From: a bacterium
Lineage (GTDB): Bacteria > Bacillota > Clostridia > Christensenellales > CAG-138
DNA: 19,316 bases
Direction of reading: 5' to 3'
Assembly: GCA_029218485.1 (NCBI GenBank)
Contig: JAQXRK010000092.1
Location: forward strand, 1 to 19,316
The position numbers and the translations under genes were made by a program. Below are positions 7,979 to 15,779 of this stretch, piece after piece. Positions within the stretch are counted from its first letter, which is position 1. Each line of letters begins with the position of its first letter. The notes under the pieces are model-generated. The model had not been told where the DNA came from. It did no database searches and saw only the letters and a program-made list of their open reading frames with translations.

Positions 7979-10249
7979 TTACAGCAGGTGACGGATGATC
8001 TTTCCGCTGGTCGTCTTGGGCAGCTGGTCGCAGAACACCACGATGCGCGGGTACTTGTACGGCGCGGTGTGCGACTTGACATAGTTCTGGATCTCCTTCT
8101 TGAGCTCCTCGGTCGGCTCCGTGCCCGCCGTGAGCACGATGCTCGCCTTCACGATCTGGCCGCGGACCTCGTCCGGCGCGGCGGAAACGCCGCACTCGAG
8201 CACATACGGCAGCTCCATGATGACGCTCTCGATCTCGAACGGACCGACGCGGTAGCCGGAGGTCTTGATAACGTCGTCCTTTCTGCCGACATACCAGTAG
8301 TAGCCGTCCTCGTCGCGCCACGCGAGGTCGCCCGTATGGAACAGGCCGTCGTGGTGCATCTTTTTCGTCTGCTCCTCATCGCGGTAATAGCACTGGAACA
8401 GGCCGCAGGGGACGCCCTTGTCGGTGTGGATCACGATCTCGCCCGGCTGGCCGACCTCGACGGGAGCGCCGTCCTCATCCACGAGATCGACCGCGTACGG
8501 CATGACGGGCTTGCCCATCGAGCCGACCTTGACGGCCGTGCCGAACAGATTTGCGAGCACGAGCGTCGTTTCCGTCTGGCCGAAGCCCTCCATGATGCGC
8601 AGCCCCGTCGCCTCCTCGAAGCGGTAGAACACCTCGGGGTTGAGCGCCTCGCCCGCGGTGGTGATGTGCTTGAGCGAGGAGAAATCGTATTTGTTCAGGT
8701 CCTCCTTGATCATCATGCGGTAGATCGTCGGCGGCGCGCAGAGCGTGGTAACGTTGTACTTTTTGATCATCGGCATGATGTAGGAGGCGTCGAAGCGGTC
8801 GAACTCGACCGTCAGCACCGCCGATTCGCACAGCCACTGGCCGTAGAACTTGCCCCAGAGCGCCTTGCCCCAGCCCGTGTCGGAGATGGTGAAGTGCAGG
8901 CCGTCGGAGTAGACGCAGTGCCAGTATTTCGCCGTGGCGAAGTGGCCGAGCGCGTACTTGTAGCTGTGCGCGGCGATCTTCGGATAGCCGGTCGTGCCGG
9001 AGGTGAAGAACATGAGCATCGTGTCGTCGCCGCAGGGGGCGTCGGGCGTGCGGTCATAGCGGCTCGAGAAGAGCACGTAGTCCTCGTCAAAATTGTGCCA
9101 GCCTTCGCGGCTGCCGCCGACGAGCACTTTCGTGGTGAGCGTCGGGCAGGAGGCTGCGGCAAGATCGGCCTGATGTGCGGTGTCGCCATCCGCCGTGCAG
9201 AGGATCGCGGAAACGCCCGCGCTCTCAAAGCGGTACGTAAAATCGTGCTCCTGGAGCTGGTACGTCGCCGGGATGGCGATGGCACCGAGCTTGTGGAGGC
9301 CCAGCAGCGCAAACCAGAACTGGTAGTGGCGCTTCAAAACGAGCATCACGCGGTCGCCGCGCTTGATGCCGAGGGACTTGAAGTAGTTGGCGCAGCGGTT
9401 CGAGGCGCGCTTCATGTCCTGGAAGGTGAAGCGGCGCTCCGTGCCGTCCATGGCAACGTGGAGCATGGCGAGCTTATCGGGCGTCTTGTCCGCAACGGCG
9501 TCCACGACGTCGAACGCGAAGTTGAACTCGTCCGTGTGCTCCATGCTGAGATCGACGAGGCAGCCGTGGCCGTCCTCGACCGGCTTGACGAAGCGGTTGC
9601 ACACATCCTCCTCGGTGCGGCGCGCCTCCACGAGGCTATCGTGCAGCTCGCGCACGTTTTCACCGCCCTCGCCCGGCAGAACGACCGCCACGAACAGGCA
9701 GTCCCTGCCGCCGACGGCGATCATGCCGTGGGGCTTGGACGAATCGTAGTAGATGCTGTCGCCCTCCTGCAGAACCTCCACGTGGTCGCCCACCTGTACC
9801 TTCAGCTCGCCCGAGAGGATGAGGTCGAACTCCTGACCCGCGTGCGTCGTGAGGTGGATCGGCCGGTGCTGCTGCGCCTCGGAGTATTCATAGCGCACGT
9901 AGTACGGCTCGGCGATCTTGTCGCGGAAGAGCGGCGCGAGGCTCTGGATCTCGATGCCGTCCTCCTTGGCGGCGCGCTGACCCTGCCCCTTGCGCGTGAC
10001 GGCATAGGAGGAGAGGCGGGCGCTCACGCCCTCGAGCAGATCGGTAATGCCGATGTTGAACACCTGCGCACATTTGTGAATGAACGTAAAGGGGAAATCC
10101 ACGCGCCCGGCCTCGTAGGCGGCGTATTCGGCGGCGGAGACATCCGTCTTTTCGGCCATCTCCTCGCGCGTATAGCCGGCGATCTCGCGCATTTCGCGGA
10201 TGCGGTAGGCGATCTCCAGCAGTTGGTTGTTCAGTTCGTTCGTTACCAT
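7979..10249 (-). CDS. HTH-cupin-acyl-CoA synthetase fusion (Ile T-box operon)
   Basis: This 756-residue paralogue of the protein at 5312-7615 has the same order: XRE-type HTH (about 11-74), cupin (about 115-192; THAGQEFDLILSG, then DSSKPHGMI) and acyl-CoA synthetase (about 240-756). It carries FFTSGTTGYPK (414-424), GFGQTET (555-561), HTGDLAW (638-644), GRKDDVIKTSGYR and catalytic K750 in TSGKIIR. The ATG at 10249 is chosen over an upstream in-frame one because it follows AGGAGG at good spacing, and the longer reading would run into the T-box terminator. It stands alone between two T-box leaders. The Ile specifier predicts 2-methylbutyrate as its acid (inference). The C-terminal and central nucleotide-binding parts are far more alike between paralogues than the HTH-cupin parts. 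The two therefore probably share chemistry and differ in sensing or acid choice. Confidence 0.93.
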   Translation of the reverse strand: MVTNELNNQLLEIAYRIREMREIAGYTREEMAEKTDVSAAEYAAYEAGRVDFPFTFIHKCAQVFNIGITDLLEGVSARLSSYAVTRKGQGQRAAKEDGIEIQSLAPLFRDKIAEPYYVRYEYSEAQQHRPIHLTTHAGQEFDLILSGELKVQVGDHVEVLQEGDSIYYDSSKPHGMIAVGGRDCLFVAVVLPGEGGENVRELHDSLVEARRTEEDVCNRFVKPVEDGHGCLVDLSMEHTDEFNFAFDVVDAVADKTPDKLAMLHVAMDGTERRFTFQDMKRASNRCANYFKSLGIKRGDRVMLVLKRHYQFWFALLGLHKLGAIAIPATYQLQEHDFTYRFESAGVSAILCTADGDTAHQADLAAASCPTLTTKVLVGGSREGWHNFDEDYVLFSSRYDRTPDAPCGDDTMLMFFTSGTTGYPKIAAHSYKYALGHFATAKYWHCVYSDGLHFTISDTGWGKALWGKFYGQWLCESAVLTVEFDRFDASYIMPMIKKYNVTTLCAPPTIYRMMIKEDLNKYDFSSLKHITTAGEALNPEVFYRFEEATGLRIMEGFGQTETTLVLANLFGTAVKVGSMGKPVMPYAVDLVDEDGAPVEVGQPGEIVIHTDKGVPCGLFQCYYRDEEQTKKMHHDGLFHTGDLAWRDEDGYYWYVGRKDDVIKTSGYRVGPFEIESVIMELPYVLECGVSAAPDEVRGQIVKASIVLTAGTEPTEELKKEIQNYVKSHTAPYKYPRIVVFCDQLPKTTSGKIIRHLL

Positions 10250-10315
10250 AGGGCTACCTCCTTTGAATTCCGTCCCTGGGACTGCAAGCGGTTTCGGCCG
10301 CTGCGGCGGCCGTGC

Positions 10316-10352
10316 AAAAAAATAAACCCGCCTCAAGAAACCTTGAGACGGG
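10316..10352 (-). terminator. T-box-controlled intrinsic terminator (Ile leader)
   Basis: On the minus strand an 11-bp stem (CCCGTCTCAAG with CTTGAGGCGGG, one T-G pair) closes on a 4-nt loop and is followed directly by a run of ten T interrupted by one A. It is the strongest terminator in the window. Confidence 0.92.
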
Positions 10353-10608
10353 TGATGATCGATCATACTCCCGCGGTACCACTCAAATTGCGCAAACCTT
10401 CATTTACGCCACTCATCAGGCTCCAACAAGCCCTTTGCATTCACGCAGCAAATCACGTAAGTCCCTACTCGCCGGCGGCTTTCAGGGCTTCTGCTCGGAA
10501 GGGATGGGACTGGTGAGGCCTGCCTGCTGCCGGGATTCCACCCTCCCCGGCTCTCTTTGAGCAGCGTGCTCGTCCGTCTTCGTCATAGCATTTATTCCAT
10601 ATGCGATT
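10316..10608 (-). promoter_or_regulatory. T-box riboswitch, specifier ATC (Ile)
   Basis: The T-box core TGGTACCGCGG lies near 10372-10382, just before a strong terminator. Stem I spans about 10492-10590: arms TGCT/AGCA and GAAG/CTTC surround a kink-turn-like bulge, and GGAC/GTCC closes the specifier loop, whose 3' side is CCATCC. ATC sits at 10503-10505, the same loop position as CTC and GTA in the other two leaders. The AG-bulge (AAGAGAGCC) and distal AGGGTGGAA loop are present. The base after the specifier is C rather than the usual purine, so the Ile reading is slightly less secure. The TGGT bulge suits the ACCA end of tRNA-Ile. It controls a single HTH-cupin-acyl-CoA synthetase gene. Confidence 0.85.
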
Positions 10609-10614
10609 GCTCCT

Positions 10615-10643
10615 ATTGTAGCAGACCCGGCGGCGCGCGTCAA
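10615..10643 (-). promoter_or_regulatory. Sigma-A promoter for the Ile T-box operon
   Basis: On the minus strand TTGACG (10638-10643) and TACAAT (10615-10620) are separated by 17 nt. Transcription should start near 10608, just before the leader. The 70-nt stretch between this promoter and the amidohydrolase stop is very GC-rich and lacks a convincing intrinsic terminator on this strand. Confidence 0.85.
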
Positions 10644-10714
10644 CAGGATTCGTCATGTTTTTTTGCGTTTTTCCCGCGCCCGCCCGCCCGCGCCGGCGGG
10701 GAGGGGCGTGAAGT

Positions 10715-11509
10715 CTACGGCCGGATGCCGTACAGCAATGCGGCGTTCCGGTACAGCACGCGCTCGCGCTCCGCTTCGGTGAGCGGCAGCGCCGCAAAGC
10801 GCGCCACCTCGTCAACAGGCGACCACATCGGGTAATCCACGCCGAAGAGCACGCGCTCCGCGCCGTACTGGCGGATGAGCGCGGCGGCCTCGTCCGGCGA
10901 GAGCGCAAACAGCGAGGAGGAGCAGTCCACGAACAGCCCGTCATAGCCGTGCAGCGTTTCGGCCGCCTCCTTCCAGAGCGACCAGCCGCCAAAGTGCGCG
11001 CCGATCATCGTCAGGCGCGGAAAGCGCTCGAGCACGCGCTTCACGCGCGCCGGGTTGGAGAAGTCGTAGCGGGTGTCGCCGAGGTGGCAGAGCACGGGCA
11101 GGCGCCCTTCGAGCAGCGAAAAGATCTCCATATACCGCGGATCGTCGATGGCGACCTGATGGATATCCGGGTGGAGCTTGATGCCCTTGAGACCCAGCGA
11201 GAGCACCTGCTCCACATCCGCCGCCTGATCCGGGCTGTCGGGGTGCAGCGCGCCGAGGCCCGTGAACCGGTCGGGGTGCGCGTCGACGGTCTGGCGGATG
11301 AAGCGGTTGATCGATGCAACCTGATGCGGCGTGGTCGCCACGCTGCAGACGACATGGTGCGAGATGCCCGCGGCGGCGCCGGCTTTGAGCAGCGTATCGA
11401 CCCGGCCGTCCGCCCAGACGGGATAGTCGTAGAACTTGCCGATCCCGGCCGCCGCGCGCTCGGCGATCGCGTCCGGATAGATGTGGCAATGGGTGTCGAT
11501 GATGTGCAT
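10715..11509 (-). CDS. Metal-dependent amidohydrolase (amidohydrolase-2 family)
   Basis: This 264-residue TIM-barrel hydrolase has the expected ligands: D5/H7/H9 in DTHCHIYP, GIKLHPD at 109-115, H142 in CHLGD, H172 in GAHFGG and D225 in GVDYP. Amidohydrolase-2 members include decarboxylases and lactonases acting on small carboxylic acids; the substrate here cannot be read from the sequence. The ATG at 11509 follows GAGGG about 9 nt upstream. It is the last gene of the Leu T-box operon, 38 nt after the isomerase-synthetase fusion. A role on a branched or hydroxylated acid intermediate is possible but speculative. No signal peptide is seen, so it should be cytoplasmic. Confidence 0.88.
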   Translation of the reverse strand: MHIIDTHCHIYPDAIAERAAAGIGKFYDYPVWADGRVDTLLKAGAAAGISHHVVCSVATTPHQVASINRFIRQTVDAHPDRFTGLGALHPDSPDQAADVEQVLSLGLKGIKLHPDIHQVAIDDPRYMEIFSLLEGRLPVLCHLGDTRYDFSNPARVKRVLERFPRLTMIGAHFGGWSLWKEAAETLHGYDGLFVDCSSSLFALSPDEAAALIRQYGAERVLFGVDYPMWSPVDEVARFAALPLTEAERERVLYRNAALLYGIRP

Positions 11510-11523
11510 AAGGCGTTTCCCTC

Positions 11524-11556
11524 GTTTATGCGGTGTTTATGCGGTGTTTATGCGGT
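11524..11556. repeat. Three perfect tandem copies of an 11-bp unit
   Basis: The unit gtttatgcggt occurs three times in a row without mismatch. It spans the last codons and stop of the isomerase-synthetase fusion and the gap before the amidohydrolase. Each copy carries a TAA on the minus strand, so copy-number change would mostly alter intergenic spacing rather than the protein. Confidence 0.9.
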
Positions 11557-14067
11557 CACGACGCCCGCAGCCTTCTGGAGCTTGAGCTGCTCGATGGCGT
11601 CCTCGCGCATCTTGTATTTGAGGATCTTGCCGGCCGCGTTGGTCGGGAACGCGTCCGTAAACGCGACATAGCGCGGCACCTTGTGCTTGGCCATGTTTGC
11701 GCGCACGAACGAGCGGATCTCCTCCTCGGTGGCGGTCTCCCCCTCCTTGAGGATGATGCAGGCCATGATCTCCTCGCCGTACTGCTCGTCCGGCACGCCG
11801 ATGACCTGCACGTCGCTGACCTTCGGATAGGTGTAGAGGAACTCCTCGATCTCCTTGGGGTAGATGTTCTCGCCGCCGCGGATGATCATGTCCTTGAGCC
11901 GGCCGGTGATGCGGTAGTTGCCCTCGGGGGTGCGGCAGGCGAGGTCGCCCGTGTGCAGCCAGCCGTCGCGGTCGATGGCGGCCTGCGTGGCGCGCGGCAT
12001 CTTGTAATAGCCCTTCATGATGTTGTAGCCCCGCGCGACGAACTCGCCGATCGCGCCGTCGGGCAGCTCCGCGCCCGTTTCGGGGTCGACGATGCGGCAC
12101 TCGATCTCCGGCAGCGGCCGGCCGACCGTGCCGACGCGCACCTCGAGCGGATCGTCCGTTGAGCTCATGGTGCAGCCGGGCGACGCCTCGGTCTGCCCGT
12201 AGACGATCGTGATCTCCGTCATGTGCATCTTGTCCACCACATCCCGCATGACGGAGATGGGGCAGGGGCTGCCGGCCATGATGCCGGTGCGCATGCAGGA
12301 GAAATCCGTGGAGGCAAAATCCGGGTGCTCCAGCATGGCGATGAACATCGTCGGCACGCCGTGGAAGCAGGTGATGTGCTCCTGATTGATGCACGCGAGC
12401 GCGGGCTTTGGCGAAAAGTACGGCAGCGGCAGCAGCGTTGCGCCGTGGGTCATGGCCGCGGTCATCGCCAGCACCATGCCGAAGCAATGGAACATCGGCA
12501 CCTGAATCATCATGCGGTCTGCGGTCGAGAGGTCCATGCGGTCGCCGATGCACTTGCCGTTGTTGACGATGTTGAAGTGCGTGAGCATCACGCCCTTGGG
12601 GAAGCCCGTCGTGCCGGAGGTGTACTGCATGTTGCACACATCGTTCGGGTCCACCTCGGCTGCGAGGCGCAGCACCTCCTCCTGCGGCACGGTCTCGGCG
12701 CGGCGCATGGCCTCCTCCCACGTCAGGCACCCCGGCTGCGAGAAGCCGAGCGTGATGACATGGCGCAGGAACGGCAGCGCGCGGCTGTGCAGCGGCTCGC
12801 CGGGGCGCGTGTCCTTCAGCTCCGGGCACAGCGCGTTGATGATGCCGGCATAGTCGGCGTCGCGGTAGCCCGCCTCGAGGATGAGCGTATGCGTGTCCGA
12901 TTGGCGCAGCAGGTACTCCGCCTCGTGGATCTTGTAGGCGGTGTTGACCGTCACGAGCACCGCACCGATCTTCGTCGTCGCCCAGAACGCGATGTACCAC
13001 TGCGGCAGGTTGGTCGCCCAGACCGCCACATGGCTGCCCGGCCCGACGCCGAGCGAGATGAGCGCGCGGCAGCACTGGTCGACATCGTCGCGGAACTCCG
13101 CATAGGTGCGCGTATAGTCCAGCGTGGTGTACTTGAACGCATACTGATCCGGAAAGTCCGTCGCCATGCGGTCGAGCACGCGCGGGAACGTTGCGTCGAT
13201 CAAAACGTCCTTCTTCCACACGAAGCTGCCCGTGCCGGCGCGGTTCTTGTAGTGGTGCGGGCGGCTGCGCTTGGGCGTGTCGAAGCGGCGCATATGGTTT
13301 TCAAAGTGTGTGAGCACGACCTCGATGTCGTCCAGCTCCGGCATCCACGCCGGGTTCCACTCGAGCGAGAGAAACCCGTCGTAGTTGACCGAGGACAGCG
13401 CGACGATCATGTCGCCGAGCGGCAGCTCGCCCTCGCCCACGAGGCAGTAGGCGCGGCCATCCGGCGCGGGCGCCGAGTCCTTGACGTGCACATGGCGCAC
13501 GTAGGCGCCGAGGTTGCGGATCGTCGTCTCCGGGTCCTCGCCGCCGTAGAAATACGGGTGGTGCAGATCCCAGAGCGCGGCCAGATGGTCGTCGGAAAAG
13601 CGCATGAGAAAATCGCGCAGCTTCGCCGTGTCGCTGAACGCGCCGGCCGTTTCGACCAGCAGCGTCACGCCCCGCTCCACCGCCATGGGCAGCGTGCGCT
13701 CCACGCAGGCCGCGGCGGCGGAGAGCCCCGCCTCGGAGCCGTCCAGCGCGCGCACGCGCACGAACGGCACGGAAAAGTCGTGCGCCAGCCGGATGCAGGC
13801 GGCGATCTCCCGCTCGTTCTCCGCGGCGCTTTCTGCATCGGAGAGGTCGCACACGGAGTCGAGGCAGGTCAGCTGCACGCCCTCGCGGAACAGCAGGTGC
13901 GAGGTGCGGCCGGCGTTCTGCGGATGGAAGGGCGCGCCCTCGGCCGTCCAGCCGGTGTGCAGCACATCGTGCAGCTCCAGCCCGGAGAAGCCGAGCGCCT
14001 TGGCGAGCGCTACAAAATCGGGGAAGGTGCGGCCGTTCCAGCCGTTGGTGGAAAACGAGAGCTTCAT
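11548..14067 (-). CDS. Sugar-phosphate isomerase-like TIM barrel fused to acyl-CoA synthetase
   Basis: This is one uninterrupted 839-residue frame. Residues 1-260 are a xylose-isomerase-like TIM barrel of the sugar phosphate isomerase/epimerase type, with plausible metal ligands E139 (LLVET), D167 (LWDLHHPY), H194 (HVHVKD) and E236 (LSLEW). Residues from about 285 to the end are a complete FadD/ACSF2-like acyl-CoA synthetase: YTSGTTGFPKG (482-492), YGQTEASP (623-630), HTGDLA (705-710), GRLKDMIIRGGENIYP (722-737) and catalytic K814. The ligase half belongs to a different branch from the two HTH-cupin synthetases. It starts in an ATGA overlap with the LeuA-like gene, implying coupled translation under the Leu T-box. 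Isovalerate is the predicted acid (inference). The barrel's substrate is unknown. Each domain is clear; the pairing in one chain is unusual. Confidence 0.92.
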   Translation of the reverse strand: MKLSFSTNGWNGRTFPDFVALAKALGFSGLELHDVLHTGWTAEGAPFHPQNAGRTSHLLFREGVQLTCLDSVCDLSDAESAAENEREIAACIRLAHDFSVPFVRVRALDGSEAGLSAAAACVERTLPMAVERGVTLLVETAGAFSDTAKLRDFLMRFSDDHLAALWDLHHPYFYGGEDPETTIRNLGAYVRHVHVKDSAPAPDGRAYCLVGEGELPLGDMIVALSSVNYDGFLSLEWNPAWMPELDDIEVVLTHFENHMRRFDTPKRSRPHHYKNRAGTGSFVWKKDVLIDATFPRVLDRMATDFPDQYAFKYTTLDYTRTYAEFRDDVDQCCRALISLGVGPGSHVAVWATNLPQWYIAFWATTKIGAVLVTVNTAYKIHEAEYLLRQSDTHTLILEAGYRDADYAGIINALCPELKDTRPGEPLHSRALPFLRHVITLGFSQPGCLTWEEAMRRAETVPQEEVLRLAAEVDPNDVCNMQYTSGTTGFPKGVMLTHFNIVNNGKCIGDRMDLSTADRMMIQVPMFHCFGMVLAMTAAMTHGATLLPLPYFSPKPALACINQEHITCFHGVPTMFIAMLEHPDFASTDFSCMRTGIMAGSPCPISVMRDVVDKMHMTEITIVYGQTEASPGCTMSSTDDPLEVRVGTVGRPLPEIECRIVDPETGAELPDGAIGEFVARGYNIMKGYYKMPRATQAAIDRDGWLHTGDLACRTPEGNYRITGRLKDMIIRGGENIYPKEIEEFLYTYPKVSDVQVIGVPDEQYGEEIMACIILKEGETATEEEIRSFVRANMAKHKVPRYVAFTDAFPTNAAGKILKYKMREDAIEQLKLQKAAGVVTA

Positions 14068-15482
14068 ACGCGCGTCTCCTCATAGATGATCTTGTTGAGC
14101 GCGCTGACATAGGCGTGGATGCTCGCGCCGATCACATCGGTCGAGATGCCCTTGCCGGCGTACAGCCGGCCGCCGGAGCGCAGCCGCACCAGCGCCGAGC
14201 CCATGGCCTCGCGGCCCTCGGTGATGGCCTGAATCTGGAAATCGTCCAGCTCGTAGTGGTGGCCGATGAGCTGCTCGATGGCGAGGAACGCCGCGTCGAT
14301 CGGGCCGTCGCCGGGCGCGATGCCCTGCAGCGTCCTGCCGTCGCGCTTGAGCTTGATGTGCGCGGTGGCGGTGATGACGTTGCCGCTGTTGATGACATAG
14401 CTCTCAAGCGTATACGCGGGCGGAACCTGCAGCGCCGCGCTGGCGACGATCGCATCCAGCTCCTTTTCGCCAACGGCCTTGCGCGCGGCGATGCGGCCGA
14501 ACGCCTCAAACACCTTTGCACCGTCCTCCTCGGACAGATCGTAGCCGAGCCGCTCCACGGCCTCCGCGACCTCGCGGCGCGTGCTCGAGGCATCGAGCCG
14601 GAGCGCCTCGTCCGTCTGCCGGGGCGAGCCGCCCTCATAGGGCGAGGCGGCGTCGCGGCGGGCATGGAGGATCCAGTCCACCTGCTTTTCGATGCGCGTG
14701 AGCTCCGTTGTGGCCAGCTGCATCGAGAGGCCCAGATCCATGCCGCGCGCGCGCAAAATGGCGGCGAGCGCGCTGAGCTGCGTCAGGCCGGTTTCCGGCA
14801 GCGTGGTCCGGATCAGGCGCGCGCCCTCGCGCATCGCGGCCACGGCGCAGCCGGCGGCCAGATGCAGCGCATCGGAGCACTGCACGCCGAAGGTCACGCC
14901 GTTCAGTGCGGGCGTGCGCTCCAAGAGCGTGCGGACAAAGGCACCGAACTCATCCGGCAGCATGACGCCGGCCGTGTCGCACACGGTGACGGCGGAAGCG
15001 CCCGCATCGACGGCCGTTTGCAGCGCCTGAGCGAGAAAATCCGGTTCGGCGCGCGTGGCGTCGCCCGCGCTGAAGGCGACCTCGACGCCGAGCGACACCG
15101 CCTTTTTCACGAGCCGGTCGATCAGCTCCAGCATGGCCGCCGGCTTTTTATGGCACTGATACTCCATCTGCACGGTCGACAGCGGCGCGTGGATGCAGAT
15201 GCAGGGCCGCTTTGCATCGCGCAGCGCCTGCGCCGCGGCCTCGACATCCGCCTCCGTGAGCGCGACGGACAGCACGAGCTTTGCGTGCCGCACGGCCGAC
15301 GCGATGGACTTGACGAGCAGCGCGTCCGCCACGCCGCTCTTCATGGGCGGCAGCTCGATCGCGTGGGGCTGAAGCCGGTCGATCAGCTTCGCAATCTCAA
15401 GGCTCTCCTTGAAGCTGAGGGCCGTTCCGGCCGCGGATTGCGCCTGCTGCAGCGTTGTATCGCTGATCAAAATCGTCTGCAT
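14064..15482 (-). CDS. LeuA-like protein with degenerate active site and intact LeuA regulatory domain
   Basis: This 472-residue protein has the 2-isopropylmalate synthase layout: an HMGL-type barrel (about 1-270), a linker, and the LeuA allosteric/dimerisation domain (about 354-467; GDGPIDAAFLAIE, ITEGREAMGSALV, STDVIGASIHAYV). LeuA normally joins acetyl-CoA to 2-oxoisovalerate and is inhibited by leucine. Here the key motifs are lost. The DTTLRDGEQ loop reads DTTLQQAQS (8-16), removing the catalytic Arg and metal Asp. The HxH metal motif reads VQCSD (200-204), and NGIGERAGN reads LPETGLTQL. It therefore looks like a pseudoenzyme or a protein with new chemistry. The ATG at 15482 lies 25 nt after the T-box terminator with AAAGGA upstream; the longer frame would run through the leader. 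It is the first gene of the Leu operon. Confidence 0.88.
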   Translation of the reverse strand: MQTILISDTTLQQAQSAAGTALSFKESLEIAKLIDRLQPHAIELPPMKSGVADALLVKSIASAVRHAKLVLSVALTEADVEAAAQALRDAKRPCICIHAPLSTVQMEYQCHKKPAAMLELIDRLVKKAVSLGVEVAFSAGDATRAEPDFLAQALQTAVDAGASAVTVCDTAGVMLPDEFGAFVRTLLERTPALNGVTFGVQCSDALHLAAGCAVAAMREGARLIRTTLPETGLTQLSALAAILRARGMDLGLSMQLATTELTRIEKQVDWILHARRDAASPYEGGSPRQTDEALRLDASSTRREVAEAVERLGYDLSEEDGAKVFEAFGRIAARKAVGEKELDAIVASAALQVPPAYTLESYVINSGNVITATAHIKLKRDGRTLQGIAPGDGPIDAAFLAIEQLIGHHYELDDFQIQAITEGREAMGSALVRLRSGGRLYAGKGISTDVIGASIHAYVSALNKIIYEETRV

Positions 15483-15506
15483 GGTTGTGTTACGTCCTTT
15501 CCGAGA

Positions 15507-15549
15507 AATAAAAAGCGCCCTGGCAGCTGAAGATTCAGCCGCAAGGACG
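15507..15549 (-). terminator. T-box-controlled intrinsic terminator (Leu leader)
   Basis: On the minus strand GCTGAA/TTCAGC closes on a 2-nt loop, and the stem extends outward with one mismatch to CGTCC/GGGCG-type pairs. It is followed by TTTTTATTT and lies between the T-box core and the start codon. Confidence 0.85.
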
Positions 15550-15773
15550 ACGATTGCCGCGGTACCACCTTGCTTATCGCACAAAAATGCGATCCCTTAA
15601 AGGCTCGATCAAGCCTCTGGCCATGATAACGGGGCCTGCCGCGCTTCCTACTCGACCGTTCAGAAGCGATGCTCAGGAATGAGACTGCGCCGAGTTCCCG
15701 CACCGGCTTGCACCGACCGCCGGCTCTCTGGAGCGGGGAAGGATCGCGCATAATTCCTTCATCGCATGAATTG
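15507..15773 (-). promoter_or_regulatory. T-box riboswitch, specifier CTC (Leu)
   Basis: The T-box core TGGTACCGCGG lies near 15557-15567. Stem I spans 15666-15765: perfect arms GCGATG/CATCGC and AGGAA/TTCCT surround a GA kink-turn, and TGCGC/GCGCA closes the specifier loop, whose 3' side is GTCTCA. CTC sits at 15681-15683 followed by A, the textbook arrangement. The AG-bulge (AGAGAGCC) and distal GGTCGGTGCAAGCC are present. The TGGT bulge fits an ACCA-ended tRNA-Leu. It should raise expression of the LeuA-like, isomerase-synthetase and amidohydrolase genes when tRNA-Leu is uncharged. This is the best-supported specifier of the three. Confidence 0.93.
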
Positions 15774-15779
15774 TTGCTA

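Noticed and set aside
10250..10366. Upstream in-frame extension of the Ile-operon synthetase
   Set aside because: It runs through the T-box terminator and has no ribosome binding site, while the ATG at 10249 has AGGAGG.
10644..10714. Intrinsic terminator after the amidohydrolase gene
   Set aside because: The GC-rich stretch can pair, but on the coding strand it is followed by runs of A, not T; the T-runs lie on the opposite strand, where no gene ends.
15483..15584. Upstream in-frame extension of the LeuA-like gene
   Set aside because: It would be translated from within the T-box core and terminator; the conserved N-terminus begins at 15482.
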